Shown: positions 8,629-17,784 of the stretch, piece after piece
How the letters are laid out: every line of letters starts with the position of its first letter
How positions within the stretch are numbered: position 1 is the first letter of the stretch
Source: Eubacterium barkeri
GTDB taxonomy: Bacteria; Bacillota; Clostridia; Eubacteriales; Eubacteriaceae
Length of the DNA: 64,000 nucleotides
Reading direction: 5' to 3'
Assembly (NCBI RefSeq): GCF_900107125.1
Contig: NZ_FNOU01000005.1
Location: 85,118-149,117, forward strand
The notes under the pieces: generated by a model
Database searches by the model: none
Told to the model about the DNA's origin: nothing
Seen by the model: the letters and a program-made list of their open reading frames with translations, nothing else
Translations under genes and position numbers: made by a program

Positions 8629-10277
8629 AAAAACGAATCTCCGGCAGTATCTTCTTTACTGCCCTGTTAACCTTAATCTTAACCTCAGGACTGATCATCC
8701 CGGTTTTATACAACAGCTTTGTCAGTGAAACCCGCCAGGCTTTGGAAACAGAATCGGGCTACCTGGTACAGGCTATGAAAACCCTGGATGATGTCACCTA
8801 TTTAAAAAGCGTGGGCAAAGACAGCAACACCCGCCTTACCCTGATTTCTCCAGACGGCACCGTGCTCTACGACAGCAATGCCTTTGAGAGTCAAATGGAA
8901 AACCATGGCAACCGACCAGAGGTCAAAGCGGCCCTGGAAACGGGAAAGGGCTCTGACAGCCGTTTGTCTAAAACCCTGGATGAATCCACCTATTATTATG
9001 CCACTAAACTGGACAGCGGCAATATCCTTCGGCTGGCCATCACCACCCGGAGTACCCTTGGTGTCTTTGGAAGCTCGGCATCCCTCTTAGCATTCCTGCT
9101 GGTGGCTGTGATGATTGCCGCCCTTTGGGTTGGCCATTCCATCAGCAAAGCCATCCTCATGCCCATTAACCATTTGGATCTCGACCATCCCCTGGAGAAT
9201 GATACTTATGAGGAACTTTCGCCCCTTTTGCTGCGGCTGGATCGCCAGCGGCAGCGAATTAATGAGCAAATGCAGGCCCTTTCAGATAAGCAGCGGGAAT
9301 TCGACCAAATTACTGAAAGCATGGGGGATGGCCTGGCTATCTTCGGCAGTAACGGTCATGTTCTTTCCCTCAACCGTAGTGCCAAGGCCTTTTTTGAAGG
9401 CGGAATCTACAATGGCACTTATCTTGAGCTTTGTCGAGAAAATCCCTTTGTTAGTCTTATTGAAACAGTCCTCCAGGGCGAAAAGGCCAATATCCGCATG
9501 AAGCGAAACAGCCGCTTCTATGAACTGTCCGCCAGTCCGGTGGATGCTGGGGATGGCAGCCATGCGGCGGTTCTGTTCATTACCGATGTCACCGAACGGG
9601 AAAACATTGAAAAGATGCGCCGGGAGTTTTCTGCCAATGTATCCCACGAGCTGAAAACCCCCCTCACTTCTATTCTGGGCTATTCTGAAATTATGGAAAG
9701 TGGCCTGGCCAAGCCAGAGGATATCAATCGGTTTGCTGGTCAAATTCATTTTGAAGCCAGCCGTCTCCTCACGCTCATTCAAGATATCATCCGGCTGTCC
9801 AGCCTGGATGAATCCGATATGAGTGAAGCCTTTGAGCCCATTGATCTTTACCAGTTGTGTAAAAATGTCCGGGATAGCCTCCAAAAGAAAGCCGATAAGC
9901 ACCATGTCGCCCTTACCCTTACGGGGGCCCCAGTCACCATTAATGGGATTGCACCGACCCTCTACGAGATGGTCTTTAACCTCTGCGACAATGCCATTGC
10001 CTACAATCAGGAGGGTGGCTCAGTAGAAATCCACGTTGGCATGGATTATAACCATCCCGTCATCTGGGTAAAGGATACTGGCATTGGAATCCCCGAAGAA
10101 CATCTAGCCCGGATTTTCGAGCGCTTCTATCGGGTGGATAAAAGCCATTCCAAGGAAACCGGCGGAACGGGTCTGGGACTTTCCATCGTCAAACACGGTG
10201 CCATGATCCACCACGCTGAGGTTGAGGTCGACAGTACCCCAGGTGAAGGCAGTACCTTTACCATTGTCTTCACCTGA
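8625..10277 (+). CDS. phoR: PhoR-type sensor histidine kinase
   Basis: This 550-residue membrane kinase has helices at about 8-28 and 148-170 flanking an extracytoplasmic sensor region, then a PAS-like domain at about 225-325. The HisKA phospho-acceptor is in SHELKTPLTS (His near residue 341). The ATP-binding domain has the N box NLCDNAIAYN, then DTGIGIP and GGTGLGLSIVK. It closes the pst-pho operon and is the expected partner of the response regulator just upstream. A strong terminator follows. Confidence 0.95.
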   Translation: MKKRISGSIFFTALLTLILTSGLIIPVLYNSFVSETRQALETESGYLVQAMKTLDDVTYLKSVGKDSNTRLTLISPDGTVLYDSNAFESQMENHGNRPEVKAALETGKGSDSRLSKTLDESTYYYATKLDSGNILRLAITTRSTLGVFGSSASLLAFLLVAVMIAALWVGHSISKAILMPINHLDLDHPLENDTYEELSPLLLRLDRQRQRINEQMQALSDKQREFDQITESMGDGLAIFGSNGHVLSLNRSAKAFFEGGIYNGTYLELCRENPFVSLIETVLQGEKANIRMKRNSRFYELSASPVDAGDGSHAAVLFITDVTERENIEKMRREFSANVSHELKTPLTSILGYSEIMESGLAKPEDINRFAGQIHFEASRLLTLIQDIIRLSSLDESDMSEAFEPIDLYQLCKNVRDSLQKKADKHHVALTLTGAPVTINGIAPTLYEMVFNLCDNAIAYNQEGGSVEIHVGMDYNHPVIWVKDTGIGIPEEHLARIFERFYRVDKSHSKETGGTGLGLSIVKHGAMIHHAEVEVDSTPGEGSTFTIVFT

Positions 10278-10317
10278 TTCCTTTCCCCACATCATGGGGG
10301 TGTTATTCTAAAGAAAA

Positions 10318-10356
10318 AATGCCATGGCACCTTTTCGGATGCCGTGGCATTTTTCA
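10318..10356 (+). terminator. Intrinsic terminator after the pst-pho operon
   Basis: Arms ATGCCATGGCA and TGCCGTGGCAT form an 11-bp stem (one G-T pair) followed by TTTTCATTT. A run of A before the stem could make it work in both directions. Confidence 0.8.
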
Positions 10357-10539
10357 TTTCACCTTATTTGTAGCCGGAATGCTGTTTGCTCCTCTATTCT
10401 AAGTGAACTTCTGATAAATTACAAGATGTGGCATGATTTGTGGGCAGGGTTTCGACATTCCCATGAAATTTTTAATGACCAGACCGTACCATTGTGCTAA
10501 AATACAACAATAAGAATGGAAATGAAAGGAAAATAAATC

Positions 10540-11991
10540 ATGAGTCTATTTTCTGAACGCTTGACCCAATATATTGAATCAAAGCATGTTAAAATTGCAG
10601 CCCTGTCCCGGTTTCTGGACTACGACCGTTCTACCCTTTACCGGATCATGAAGGGCACCCGGCCACCAGCTTCTCTTACACAGGTTCAGTCCATCTGCCA
10701 ATTTTTGCAGCTCAATCCAGCGGAGACCACGGCTCTGATTGATGCCTATTATGCCACCCTCCATGGCGAGGTGTGTTATGCCCAGCATCAGAGTATTCTC
10801 GCCTTGATGAACTCCTTTAATCTATCGACCACGCCCCTTGACTGTCCCTGGTCCCCCAGAGTCTCCATGGTAACAGATCATTGTAAGTTTACCACGCTGG
10901 ACACCCCGACGGCACTCACTGCAGCATTCTTTCGTGTCGTTTCTGAGGCCGTGCAAATCGAAGACGGTAGTCTGGAGCTCATCACCCAGCCCGACTGTAT
11001 CAACTTATACAGCATCATCGATCAACTGGATGTCCATGGGGAACTCTTAATGACTCATTTACTCTGCCTGGATAATACCAATGGCGATGCCTCATCCGCG
11101 ACCTACAATATTGATTGTTTGAAACAATCCCTGGCATTGTTATCCCGTCACCGGGGCTATCGGGCCTTTTGCTACTACGATGATGTCCTTGCCCATTTTA
11201 GTCCTTACAGCCTCTATCCTTGCCTTGTTCTTAGCCGCCAGGGTGCTGTTTTATTCGATGCCCAATGTACCTCTGGCTTTTTCATCCAAACCCAGGATGC
11301 CCTAAACCAGCTGCGATCCTACACCCAGCGTCTAAAGGGACACTGTATCCCCATGTACCAGCAGTGTTACGGTATTATGGAAGAAATGGCGGTTTACTCC
11401 AATATCCTCAATGAACCCTGCTGTGTCATTGAAGCGATTCCCTGCATCTTACCCTTTGTAACAGAAGATATACTGAATCGCACCATCTGCAATGCCCTTC
11501 CCCAGCGGGAGGCCCTTATTCAATTGTTTTTAGATTACACTGGCAGGCAACGGGAGAGGGTTCTTAAGACCAAATCTTTGTTAACCAGCTTCACCCCCCA
11601 GGGTTTAGATTATTTTGTAGAGACCGGCCGAACCCCGGAGATTCCTGATGATTTTTATCATCCCCTCGCCCCTGTAGATCGCCTCTATCTCTTAAAGCAG
11701 GTCCTCCTCCAGATAAAAACAGGACGTTTCCGGATCATGAAGATGGATCAAGTCCATCTTCATCTTAACCTTGTCATCACGACTATGGCGCAGCATTTGC
11801 TCATGACCTTTCATTCCAATATCCCTGGCGATCAATCCATCGTGACGGCTTATTTGGATGAGCCCCATCTCGTCCAAGCCTTTGCTTCCTTCTGGGAAAA
11901 TCTGGGGGACTATCAGTGCCTTTACGATCTTCCGGAATCCGTGGCCATGGTTGAAGAACGAATTGCGCGTCTCGAATCAAATCGCCTGTAA
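10540..11991 (+). CDS. Helix-turn-helix (XRE-like) protein with large unknown C-terminal region
   Basis: The first 70 residues of this 483-residue protein look like a Cro/CI helix-turn-helix: AALSRFLDYDRSTLYRIMKG, then a second helix bundle with LTQVQSICQFL. The remaining 400 residues show no recognised domain and no membrane segment. They may sense a ligand or protein partner, but this is a guess. The gene stands alone, with an AAGGAAA ribosome site, between the pst-pho terminator and a convergent pentapeptide-repeat gene whose end is only 11 bases away. Similar long single-copy regulators with an XRE head are common in Clostridia and mostly uncharacterised. Confidence 0.75.
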   Translation: MSLFSERLTQYIESKHVKIAALSRFLDYDRSTLYRIMKGTRPPASLTQVQSICQFLQLNPAETTALIDAYYATLHGEVCYAQHQSILALMNSFNLSTTPLDCPWSPRVSMVTDHCKFTTLDTPTALTAAFFRVVSEAVQIEDGSLELITQPDCINLYSIIDQLDVHGELLMTHLLCLDNTNGDASSATYNIDCLKQSLALLSRHRGYRAFCYYDDVLAHFSPYSLYPCLVLSRQGAVLFDAQCTSGFFIQTQDALNQLRSYTQRLKGHCIPMYQQCYGIMEEMAVYSNILNEPCCVIEAIPCILPFVTEDILNRTICNALPQREALIQLFLDYTGRQRERVLKTKSLLTSFTPQGLDYFVETGRTPEIPDDFYHPLAPVDRLYLLKQVLLQIKTGRFRIMKMDQVHLHLNLVITTMAQHLLMTFHSNIPGDQSIVTAYLDEPHLVQAFASFWENLGDYQCLYDLPESVAMVEERIARLESNRL

Positions 11992-12002
11992 AAGGGCACT
12001 GA

Positions 12003-12656
12003 TCACACTACCTCAATCCCCAGAATCCGCATCAGCCCTGCCGCCTGGAAGGGATCAATCCGGGCTCCCCGCAGCTCACCCAGGGTATCGGAAACCTGGA
12101 TGCCCTCGATGATGCTGCTTGTTAAGTCCAATCCCTTTAGTGGCGTTTTAAAAAATGCCGTTTGTGTAAAATTGCACGTCAAAACCTCCAGATCCTTCAG
12201 GCGGCTCTGGGTCATAAAGGCCCCGGTAAAATCCACCCCCTCCCAGTGTGCCCATCGCCACTGGGAGCCATCAAAATCTGTATACTTCATATTATTATCA
12301 GCCATCAGGATATTTTTGAAAACCCCTTGGCTAAAGCTGCTCCCCAATGCTTTACAGCCCGTCCATTCACATTGGCTAAAGTAAGCCTCTTCAAACCGGC
12401 TGCCCGAGAAATCACAATTCCGAAAGCTGACATTTTTGAAGCTGCTTTTTTTAAAGGAACAATCCAGCAGGCGACAATTTTCAAAACGTGCATTTTCAAC
12501 ACTTAATTCTAAAAAATCCTGTTCCGATCCCAGGACCCCTTTGATCACACAGTCCCCCAGGCATTCTTCCTGGGCAAGAACCTCATCCACACGCTTTTCA
12601 AAATCGGTCAGCATCTCCAAATCATCCCTTAGATCAACGGCTTCAATTTTTTTCAT
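12003..12656 (-). CDS. Pentapeptide-repeat protein
   Basis: From about residue 55 to 185 this 217-residue protein shows repeated five-residue units of the A(D/N)LxX type with Phe, Leu or Cys at the centre, for example ARFENCRLLDCSFKKSSF and later SRFEEAYFSQCEW. Such repeats fold as a right-handed quadrilateral beta-helix. Some family members (Qnr, MfpA) mimic DNA and protect gyrase, but no such role can be read here. The N-terminal 40 residues are acidic and helical. An AGGGAGGAG ribosome site precedes the ATG. It converges on the XRE-like gene with no visible terminator. Confidence 0.82.
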   Translation of the reverse strand: MKKIEAVDLRDDLEMLTDFEKRVDEVLAQEECLGDCVIKGVLGSEQDFLELSVENARFENCRLLDCSFKKSSFKNVSFRNCDFSGSRFEEAYFSQCEWTGCKALGSSFSQGVFKNILMADNNMKYTDFDGSQWRWAHWEGVDFTGAFMTQSRLKDLEVLTCNFTQTAFFKTPLKGLDLTSSIIEGIQVSDTLGELRGARIDPFQAAGLMRILGIEVV

Positions 12657-12738
12657 GGTCGCTCCTCCCTCTTCGTGTCCTTTATTCTACGGCTGATCCC
12701 TCCTGCCGTCAAGGAAAGCTTAATCGAAATTATGGTGG

Positions 12739-12781
12739 TTGACAATGGCTATGGGCTATCGTATAATGTTAGTAACCTAAC
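12739..12781 (+). promoter_or_regulatory. Consensus promoter with overlapping MarR operator
   Basis: TTGACA (12739-12744) and TATAAT (12762-12767) are 17 bases apart, a perfect sigmaA promoter. Directly after the -10 lies the inverted repeat GTTAG-TAAC-CTAAC (12768-12781), placed to block initiation. It suggests autorepression by the MarR gene that follows. Confidence 0.8.
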
Positions 12782-12801
12782 AACTTTCATCGGAGGTTCA
12801 C

Positions 12802-13242
12802 ATGTTTTCCCACCCTACCGTCGGGTTTGAAGTCAAATCCCTCAGCCACCTTTTTAAGCGGCGTATGAATGCGGCCATCGCCACCTTTCCTGAGGATGGT
12901 GTTCTGCCAACCAGCACCCAGGGATACATTATCGGCTACCTTTACGCCCACCAGGACGAGGATATCTTCCAACGAGATATTGAACAGGAATGCTCGATCC
13001 GCCGTTCCACGGCCACGGGTATTTTACAGCTCATGGAAAAGAACGGCTGGATCACCCGTATCCCTGTTGAGTATGATGCGCGGCTGAAAAAAATCGTCCT
13101 CACAGAGCGCTCACGAAAGCACCATGAGCGAATCCATGCGACGATTCTTCAACTGGAGGCTTTGGCAACCCGTGGTATTCCGCCAGAAGATCTTGACTGT
13201 TTTTACCGCACCGTTGAGCGGATAAAGCACAATTTAGAGTGA
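12802..13242 (+). CDS. MarR-family transcriptional regulator
   Basis: This 146-residue protein has a winged-helix core at about 30-110. The pattern IFQRDIEQECSIRRSTATGILQLMEKNGWI contains the recognition helix, and VEYDARLKKIVLTERSR forms the wing. MarR proteins usually repress efflux genes and release DNA on binding small aromatic ligands. An ABC exporter pair follows 91 bases downstream. The same operator pattern (GTTAG-N4-C(T)TAAC-like) lies before both this gene and the exporter, which supports control of both. A weak GC-rich hairpin with a T run follows at 13245-13266. Confidence 0.9.
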   Translation: MFSHPTVGFEVKSLSHLFKRRMNAAIATFPEDGVLPTSTQGYIIGYLYAHQDEDIFQRDIEQECSIRRSTATGILQLMEKNGWITRIPVEYDARLKKIVLTERSRKHHERIHATILQLEALATRGIPPEDLDCFYRTVERIKHNLE

Positions 13243-13298
13243 CCGGCCGCCCCGCGCGGTTTTTTCTTTCGCTTCATACGTTCTTCTTTACCCATATT

Positions 13299-13312
13299 GT
13301 TAGGACACTTAC
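13299..13312 (+). promoter_or_regulatory. Second candidate MarR operator before the ABC exporter
   Basis: GTTAG-GACA-CTTAC matches the operator before marR (GTTAG-TAAC-CTAAC) in half-sites and four-base spacing, with one arm imperfect. It lies 21 bases before the exporter start codon. Confidence 0.55.
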
Positions 13313-13333
13313 ATTTTATTACGGAGGCCCATT

Positions 13334-15073
13334 ATGATCAAAACACTTGCGGGGTGTATTCGGGAATATAAAAAAGATTCCCTGCTTGCCCCCCTCTACG
13401 TCACCCTTGAGGTTATCCTCGAGGTTATTATTCCACTCCTCATGGCCCGGCTTATCGATGCTGGCCTGAACGCTGGTAGCATGAGCGCCACCTTAACCTA
13501 CGGCATTGCCATGATTATTGCGGCTATGATTTCCCTGGCCTTTGGGGCCTTATCCGGTAAATACGCCGCCAGTGGCTCAGCGGGTTTTGCCAAAAACATG
13601 CGTCATGATTTATATTATCGCGTCCAGGATTTTTCCTTTTCCAATATCGATAAATTCTCTACGGCCAGCCTGGTTACCCGGATGACCACGGATATCACCA
13701 ACGTCCAAAACGCTTATATGATGATTATTCGTGTGGCGGTACGATCCCCAGTCATGCTCGTCTGTGCTCTGGCCATGAGCTTTACACTAAACGCCAAGCT
13801 CTCTTTAGTTTTTCTCTGTGCTATTCCTGTTATGGCCATTGGCTTATACCTCATCATCCGCTTTGCCCATCCGGTCTTTGAGCGGGTGTTTAAAACCTAC
13901 GATAAGCTCAACAACGTGGTTCAGGAAAATCTCCGAGGTATTCGGGTGGTTAAATCCTTCGTTCGGGAGGATCATGAAATTGAAAAATTCGAAGGGATCT
14001 CCCAGAAGATATTCAAGGATTTTTCCTTGGCCGAAAAAATTCTCGCCTTCAATATGCCCCTGATGCAATGCGTCATGTACGCCTGTATGCTGGCCATCGC
14101 CTGGTTTGGTGCTAAATTCATCATCGGCGGTTCCATGACCACCGGGGATTTAACCAGTATGATTACCTATGTCATGCAGATTCTCATGAGCCTGATGATG
14201 CTGTCCATGGTCTTTGTAATGATTACCATGGCTGAGGCCTCCGCTGAGCGGATCACCGAGGTTTTAAAGGAGGAAAGCGACCTTACAAATGGCACCAACC
14301 CCATCACCACGGTTTTAAACGGCTCGGTTCGCTTTGAGGATGTCAGCTTCAGCTATGCGGCAGACCCCCATAAGCTAAGTCTTAAAAAGATTGATTTGGA
14401 TATTAAAAGCGGTGAAACCATTGGCATCATCGGCGGCACCGGGAGTGCCAAATCCTCCCTGGTCCAGCTCATTCCCAGACTCTATGATGCCACCCTGGGC
14501 ACCGTGAAAGTCGGAGGTATCAACGTCAAGGATTATGATATTGAGACCCTGCGCAACGCAGTGGCCATGGTTCTTCAGAAGAATGTCCTCTTCTCCGGCA
14601 CCATTGCCGAAAACCTGCGCTGGGGAAATCCCCATGCCACCGATGCCCAAATTGCCGAGGCCTGTTCTTTGGCCTGTGCCGATGAATTTATTCATCGGAT
14701 GCCCGATGGCTACAATACCTACATCGAGCAGGGGGGCTCCAATGTATCCGGTGGACAGAAGCAGCGGCTATGTATTGCCCGGGCCCTTCTGAAGAATCCC
14801 AGGATCTTGATTTTGGACGATTCCACCTCTGCGGTGGATACGGCAACGGATGCTAAAATCCGGGATGCCTTTAAGCGGGTTATTCCTGGCACCACCAAAT
14901 TCATCATCGCCCAACGGGTCTCCTCCATAGAGGATGCCGATCGGATCATCGTTATGGATGGTGGCACCATCAGCGCCACGGGCACCCATGACGAGCTCCT
15001 CATTACCTCCCCCATTTACCGGGAGGTCTATGAATCCCAAACGAAAGGAAGTGATACCCTTGAAACTGCATAA
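13334..15073 (+). CDS. ABC exporter half, degenerate-site subunit (pair 1, A)
   Basis: This 579-residue protein has a six-helix exporter domain at about 15-310 and an ATPase domain at about 335-570. Walker A reads GGTGSAKSS (Ala in place of the usual Gly), the signature is VSGGQKQRL, and Walker B ends LDDST, with Asp instead of the catalytic Glu. The switch loop is IIAQRVSS, with Gln instead of His. Such changes mark the non-catalytic subunit of heterodimeric exporters of the TM287/288 type. The following gene is the canonical partner and the two overlap by 14 bases. The substrate is unknown; the MarR gene upstream suggests drug or small-molecule efflux. Confidence 0.92.
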   Translation: MIKTLAGCIREYKKDSLLAPLYVTLEVILEVIIPLLMARLIDAGLNAGSMSATLTYGIAMIIAAMISLAFGALSGKYAASGSAGFAKNMRHDLYYRVQDFSFSNIDKFSTASLVTRMTTDITNVQNAYMMIIRVAVRSPVMLVCALAMSFTLNAKLSLVFLCAIPVMAIGLYLIIRFAHPVFERVFKTYDKLNNVVQENLRGIRVVKSFVREDHEIEKFEGISQKIFKDFSLAEKILAFNMPLMQCVMYACMLAIAWFGAKFIIGGSMTTGDLTSMITYVMQILMSLMMLSMVFVMITMAEASAERITEVLKEESDLTNGTNPITTVLNGSVRFEDVSFSYAADPHKLSLKKIDLDIKSGETIGIIGGTGSAKSSLVQLIPRLYDATLGTVKVGGINVKDYDIETLRNAVAMVLQKNVLFSGTIAENLRWGNPHATDAQIAEACSLACADEFIHRMPDGYNTYIEQGGSNVSGGQKQRLCIARALLKNPRILILDDSTSAVDTATDAKIRDAFKRVIPGTTKFIIAQRVSSIEDADRIIVMDGGTISATGTHDELLITSPIYREVYESQTKGSDTLETA

Positions 15074-16943
15074 AAAAGGTGTTGATCAGGTCGATGGCGC
15101 AACCATCCGCCGACTCATGGGCTATTTACAGGGACGTTATAAATGGCGCTTTGCTGCCGTCCTGATCCTCATTGTTTTAAGCGCCCTGGCCAGTGTGGCC
15201 GGCTCCCTTTTCATCGGTAATGTCATCGATAATTATATCACCCCCATGCTTACCCAGGCGGTGCCGAACTTCGCTCCCCTGCTCCGGGCTATTGGCGTGA
15301 TGGCCGGCATCTATCTCATGGGGGTGCTGTCCACCCTGTTCTACAATCGGATCATGGTCACCATCGCCCAGAGTATCCTAAAGGACATCCGGGATGAAAT
15401 GTTTAAAAGGATGCAGTGCCTGCCCATCGGCTACTTTGATACCCATTCCCATGGCGATATCATGAGTCATTATACCAATGATACAGATACCCTGCGCCAG
15501 ATGATGAGCCAGAGCATCCCCCAAACCTTTAGCTCCCTCATTACCATCGTGTCCGTGTTCTTCGCCATGCTTTTCACCAGCTGGCCCCTGACTATTCTGG
15601 TCCTTGTAACCATCTATTTGATGATTATGCTGTCCGGCAAAATTGCGGGAGCCAGCAGCCGCTACTTCGTTCGACAGCAGGATTCCATCGGTGTGGTCAA
15701 TGGCTATATCGAAGAAATGATGCACGGTCAAAAGGTAGTCAAAGTTTTCTGTCACGAAGAAGCCTCCAAGGCGGGCTTTGATGTCCGTAACGAGGACCTC
15801 TTTAAAAATGCAGCAGCAGCCAACACCTATGCCAATATTCTGATGCCCATTATGGCCAACTGCGGCAACCTGCAATACGTTCTGGTGGCCATTGTCGGCG
15901 CTGTACTCATGCTAAACGGCATTACCCCTCTGACTTTGGGGGGCTTGGTGGCCTTCCTCACCTTAACCAAAAACTTCTCCATGCCCGTGAGCCAGATTTC
16001 CCAACAGCTCAATGCCATCATTATGGCCCTGGCCGGAGCGAAACGAATCTTCACCCTTATGGATGAAGCCCCGGAAGAGGATGAGGGATACGTCACCTTA
16101 GTGAATGTAAGCCGCCGGGATGGCAAGTTGGTGGAAGCCAACCACCGTACGGGTCTGTGGGCCTGGAAGCATCCCCATCAAGCTGATGGCAGTGTGACTT
16201 ATCACGAGCTAAAGGGTGAGGTTCGATTCTACAATGTAGATTTTGAATATGTCATCAATAAGCCAATCCTTCAGGACATTACCCTCTACGCGGAGCCGGG
16301 ACAGAAGTTAGCCCTGGTCGGGGCCACTGGTGCTGGAAAAACCACCATTACCAATCTCATCAACCGATTTTATGATATCGCCGATGGAAAGATTCGTTAC
16401 GATGGGATTAATATCAATAAAATTAAAAAACCAGATTTGAGACGCTCCCTGGGCATTGTCCTCCAGGACACCAACCTCTTTACTGGCACCGTCATGGAAA
16501 ATATTCGCTATGGAAATCTCAATGCCAGTGACGATGAAGTCATGGCCGCAGCCCGGCTGGCCAATGCCGATGATTTTATCCGGCGCCTGCCCCAGGGCTA
16601 TGAAACTCAGCTGGACAGCGAAGGGGGCAGCCTCTCCCAGGGGCAGTGCCAGCTCATCTCCATCGCCCGGGCCGCCGTGGCGGACCCCCCGGTGATGATT
16701 CTGGATGAGGCCACCTCCAGCATCGATACCCGAACGGAAGCCCTGGTCCAGGCCGGCATGGACAGCCTGATGATTGGCCGGACGGTGTTCGTCATTGCCC
16801 ATCGCCTCTCCACTATTAAAAATGCCGATGCCATCATGGTCATGGAACAAGGCCGCATCATCGAGCGCGGGAACCATGACGCCTTGATGAACGAGCACGG
16901 TGAATACTACCAGCTGTATACTGGGGGGCTGGAATTGGAATAA
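15060..16943 (+). CDS. ABC exporter half, catalytic subunit (pair 1, B)
   Basis: This 627-residue membrane protein has an exporter domain at about 20-320 and an ATPase domain at about 375-620. It has Walker A GATGAGKTT, signature LSQGQCQLISIAR, Walker B LDEATSSID with the catalytic Glu, and switch His in IAHRLST. It should be the active half of the heterodimer with the preceding gene. The start is placed at a TTG (15060) because the paralogous gene at 21969 begins with ATG at the matching codon (MKQHK against LKLHK) and GGAAG lies upstream. An ATG at 15030 is an alternative. Compared with its partner it has an insert of about 40 residues before the ATPase domain. Confidence 0.92.
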   Translation: MKLHKKGVDQVDGATIRRLMGYLQGRYKWRFAAVLILIVLSALASVAGSLFIGNVIDNYITPMLTQAVPNFAPLLRAIGVMAGIYLMGVLSTLFYNRIMVTIAQSILKDIRDEMFKRMQCLPIGYFDTHSHGDIMSHYTNDTDTLRQMMSQSIPQTFSSLITIVSVFFAMLFTSWPLTILVLVTIYLMIMLSGKIAGASSRYFVRQQDSIGVVNGYIEEMMHGQKVVKVFCHEEASKAGFDVRNEDLFKNAAAANTYANILMPIMANCGNLQYVLVAIVGAVLMLNGITPLTLGGLVAFLTLTKNFSMPVSQISQQLNAIIMALAGAKRIFTLMDEAPEEDEGYVTLVNVSRRDGKLVEANHRTGLWAWKHPHQADGSVTYHELKGEVRFYNVDFEYVINKPILQDITLYAEPGQKLALVGATGAGKTTITNLINRFYDIADGKIRYDGININKIKKPDLRRSLGIVLQDTNLFTGTVMENIRYGNLNASDDEVMAAARLANADDFIRRLPQGYETQLDSEGGSLSQGQCQLISIARAAVADPPVMILDEATSSIDTRTEALVQAGMDSLMIGRTVFVIAHRLSTIKNADAIMVMEQGRIIERGNHDALMNEHGEYYQLYTGGLELE

Positions 16944-16963
16944 GGAAAACCAGTGGGATGTCT

Positions 16964-17009
16964 AAAAGAGTCAATCCGGGATATATTCCCCCTGGATTGA
17001 CTCTTTTTT
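16964..17009. terminator. Bidirectional terminator
   Basis: Arms AAAGAGTCAATCC and GGATTGACTCTTT form a 13-bp stem followed by TTTTTT on the plus strand and TTTT on the minus strand. It separates the convergent ABC exporter and DUF364 genes. Confidence 0.85.
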
Positions 17010-17034
17010 AGTTTCATCTGCCGGTTGGTTTTAC

Positions 17035-17784
17035 CTAGAGCTCCTCTGCAAAGCATACCCGTTCAACGCCCAGCCACCGGGCGCTTCCCGCAATGGTAAT
17101 CCCAAAAAACAGCACCGGCACCGGTTGATCCATATAATCGACAATGGTCCCATTGCACAGTGTGCTCCCCGTGGCTAAGATCAAGTCACTGTCTCCAATA
17201 ATATCGGTTTTCATCTCTTCGCCATCCTCCACCAACACCCCGTAACGGATCTGCCCAATCGTCTCTGGGTTTAAGTCTAACACCCTAACCTGGTAGCCAC
17301 TGCACGCCAACATCTCAAGTAACGCCGGCTGATAGCCGACAAGGCCAATTCGCCTGGCCTCTGGGTAATGGGCCCTGAGATAAGTCTGCATCTTCCTGGC
17401 ACAATATTCCGGCCCCTCCGTGCGGCAATGGACCGTACCTGCGCAATAACCAAGGGCACCCATGACTGCATTGACCGTCGCAATAAAAATCCCCCGGTTA
17501 CTGGTGTTTTCAAAAATATCAAAGGCTAAAATTTCAGAAAGAGATCCCGTAAAATAAGCGGGTGCCTCCGTAAAGGCCTGTCCGCAGCATCCCCTGAATT
17601 GTGCCTCAATCATAACATCCTTTCCCGTGATAATGGGGAAATCCTGGCGCCTGGTCGTCCCAATGGCTTCCTTTGGCGTTAGTGCCCGGCACACCACCGT
17701 CACCGCCTCATCTCCGATTTCTGCCTCTGCCAGAACCGCCTTAAACGCAGTCTTTAGCTTTTGGTACAATTGTTTTTTTGTCAT
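17035..17784 (-). CDS. DUF364/DUF4213 Rossmann-like protein, putative heavy-metal chelation family
   Basis: This 249-residue protein has an N-terminal region ending near FGITI...GTTRRQDFP (DUF4213-like) and a C-terminal Rossmann-like region at about 135-245, with RIGLVGYQPALLEML and DLILATGSTLCNGT. I recognise this as the DUF364 family, which has been proposed, not proven, to bind heavy metals. Its start overlaps the end of the molybdate-type ATPase gene by 44 bases, so it belongs to that operon. The frame is open 37 codons further upstream, but the ATG at 17784 has a GGAGGAG site. A role in handling Mo or W after import is an inference from position. Confidence 0.82.
   Translation of the reverse strand: MTKKQLYQKLKTAFKAVLAEAEIGDEAVTVVCRALTPKEAIGTTRRQDFPIITGKDVMIEAQFRGCCGQAFTEAPAYFTGSLSEILAFDIFENTSNRGIFIATVNAVMGALGYCAGTVHCRTEGPEYCARKMQTYLRAHYPEARRIGLVGYQPALLEMLACSGYQVRVLDLNPETIGQIRYGVLVEDGEEMKTDIIGDSDLILATGSTLCNGTIVDYMDQPVPVLFFGITIAGSARWLGVERVCFAEEL

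Noticed and set aside
15378..15875. His-rich minus-strand open frame inside the ABC exporter gene
   Set aside because: The residues come from reading conserved membrane-domain codons backward; no start signal.
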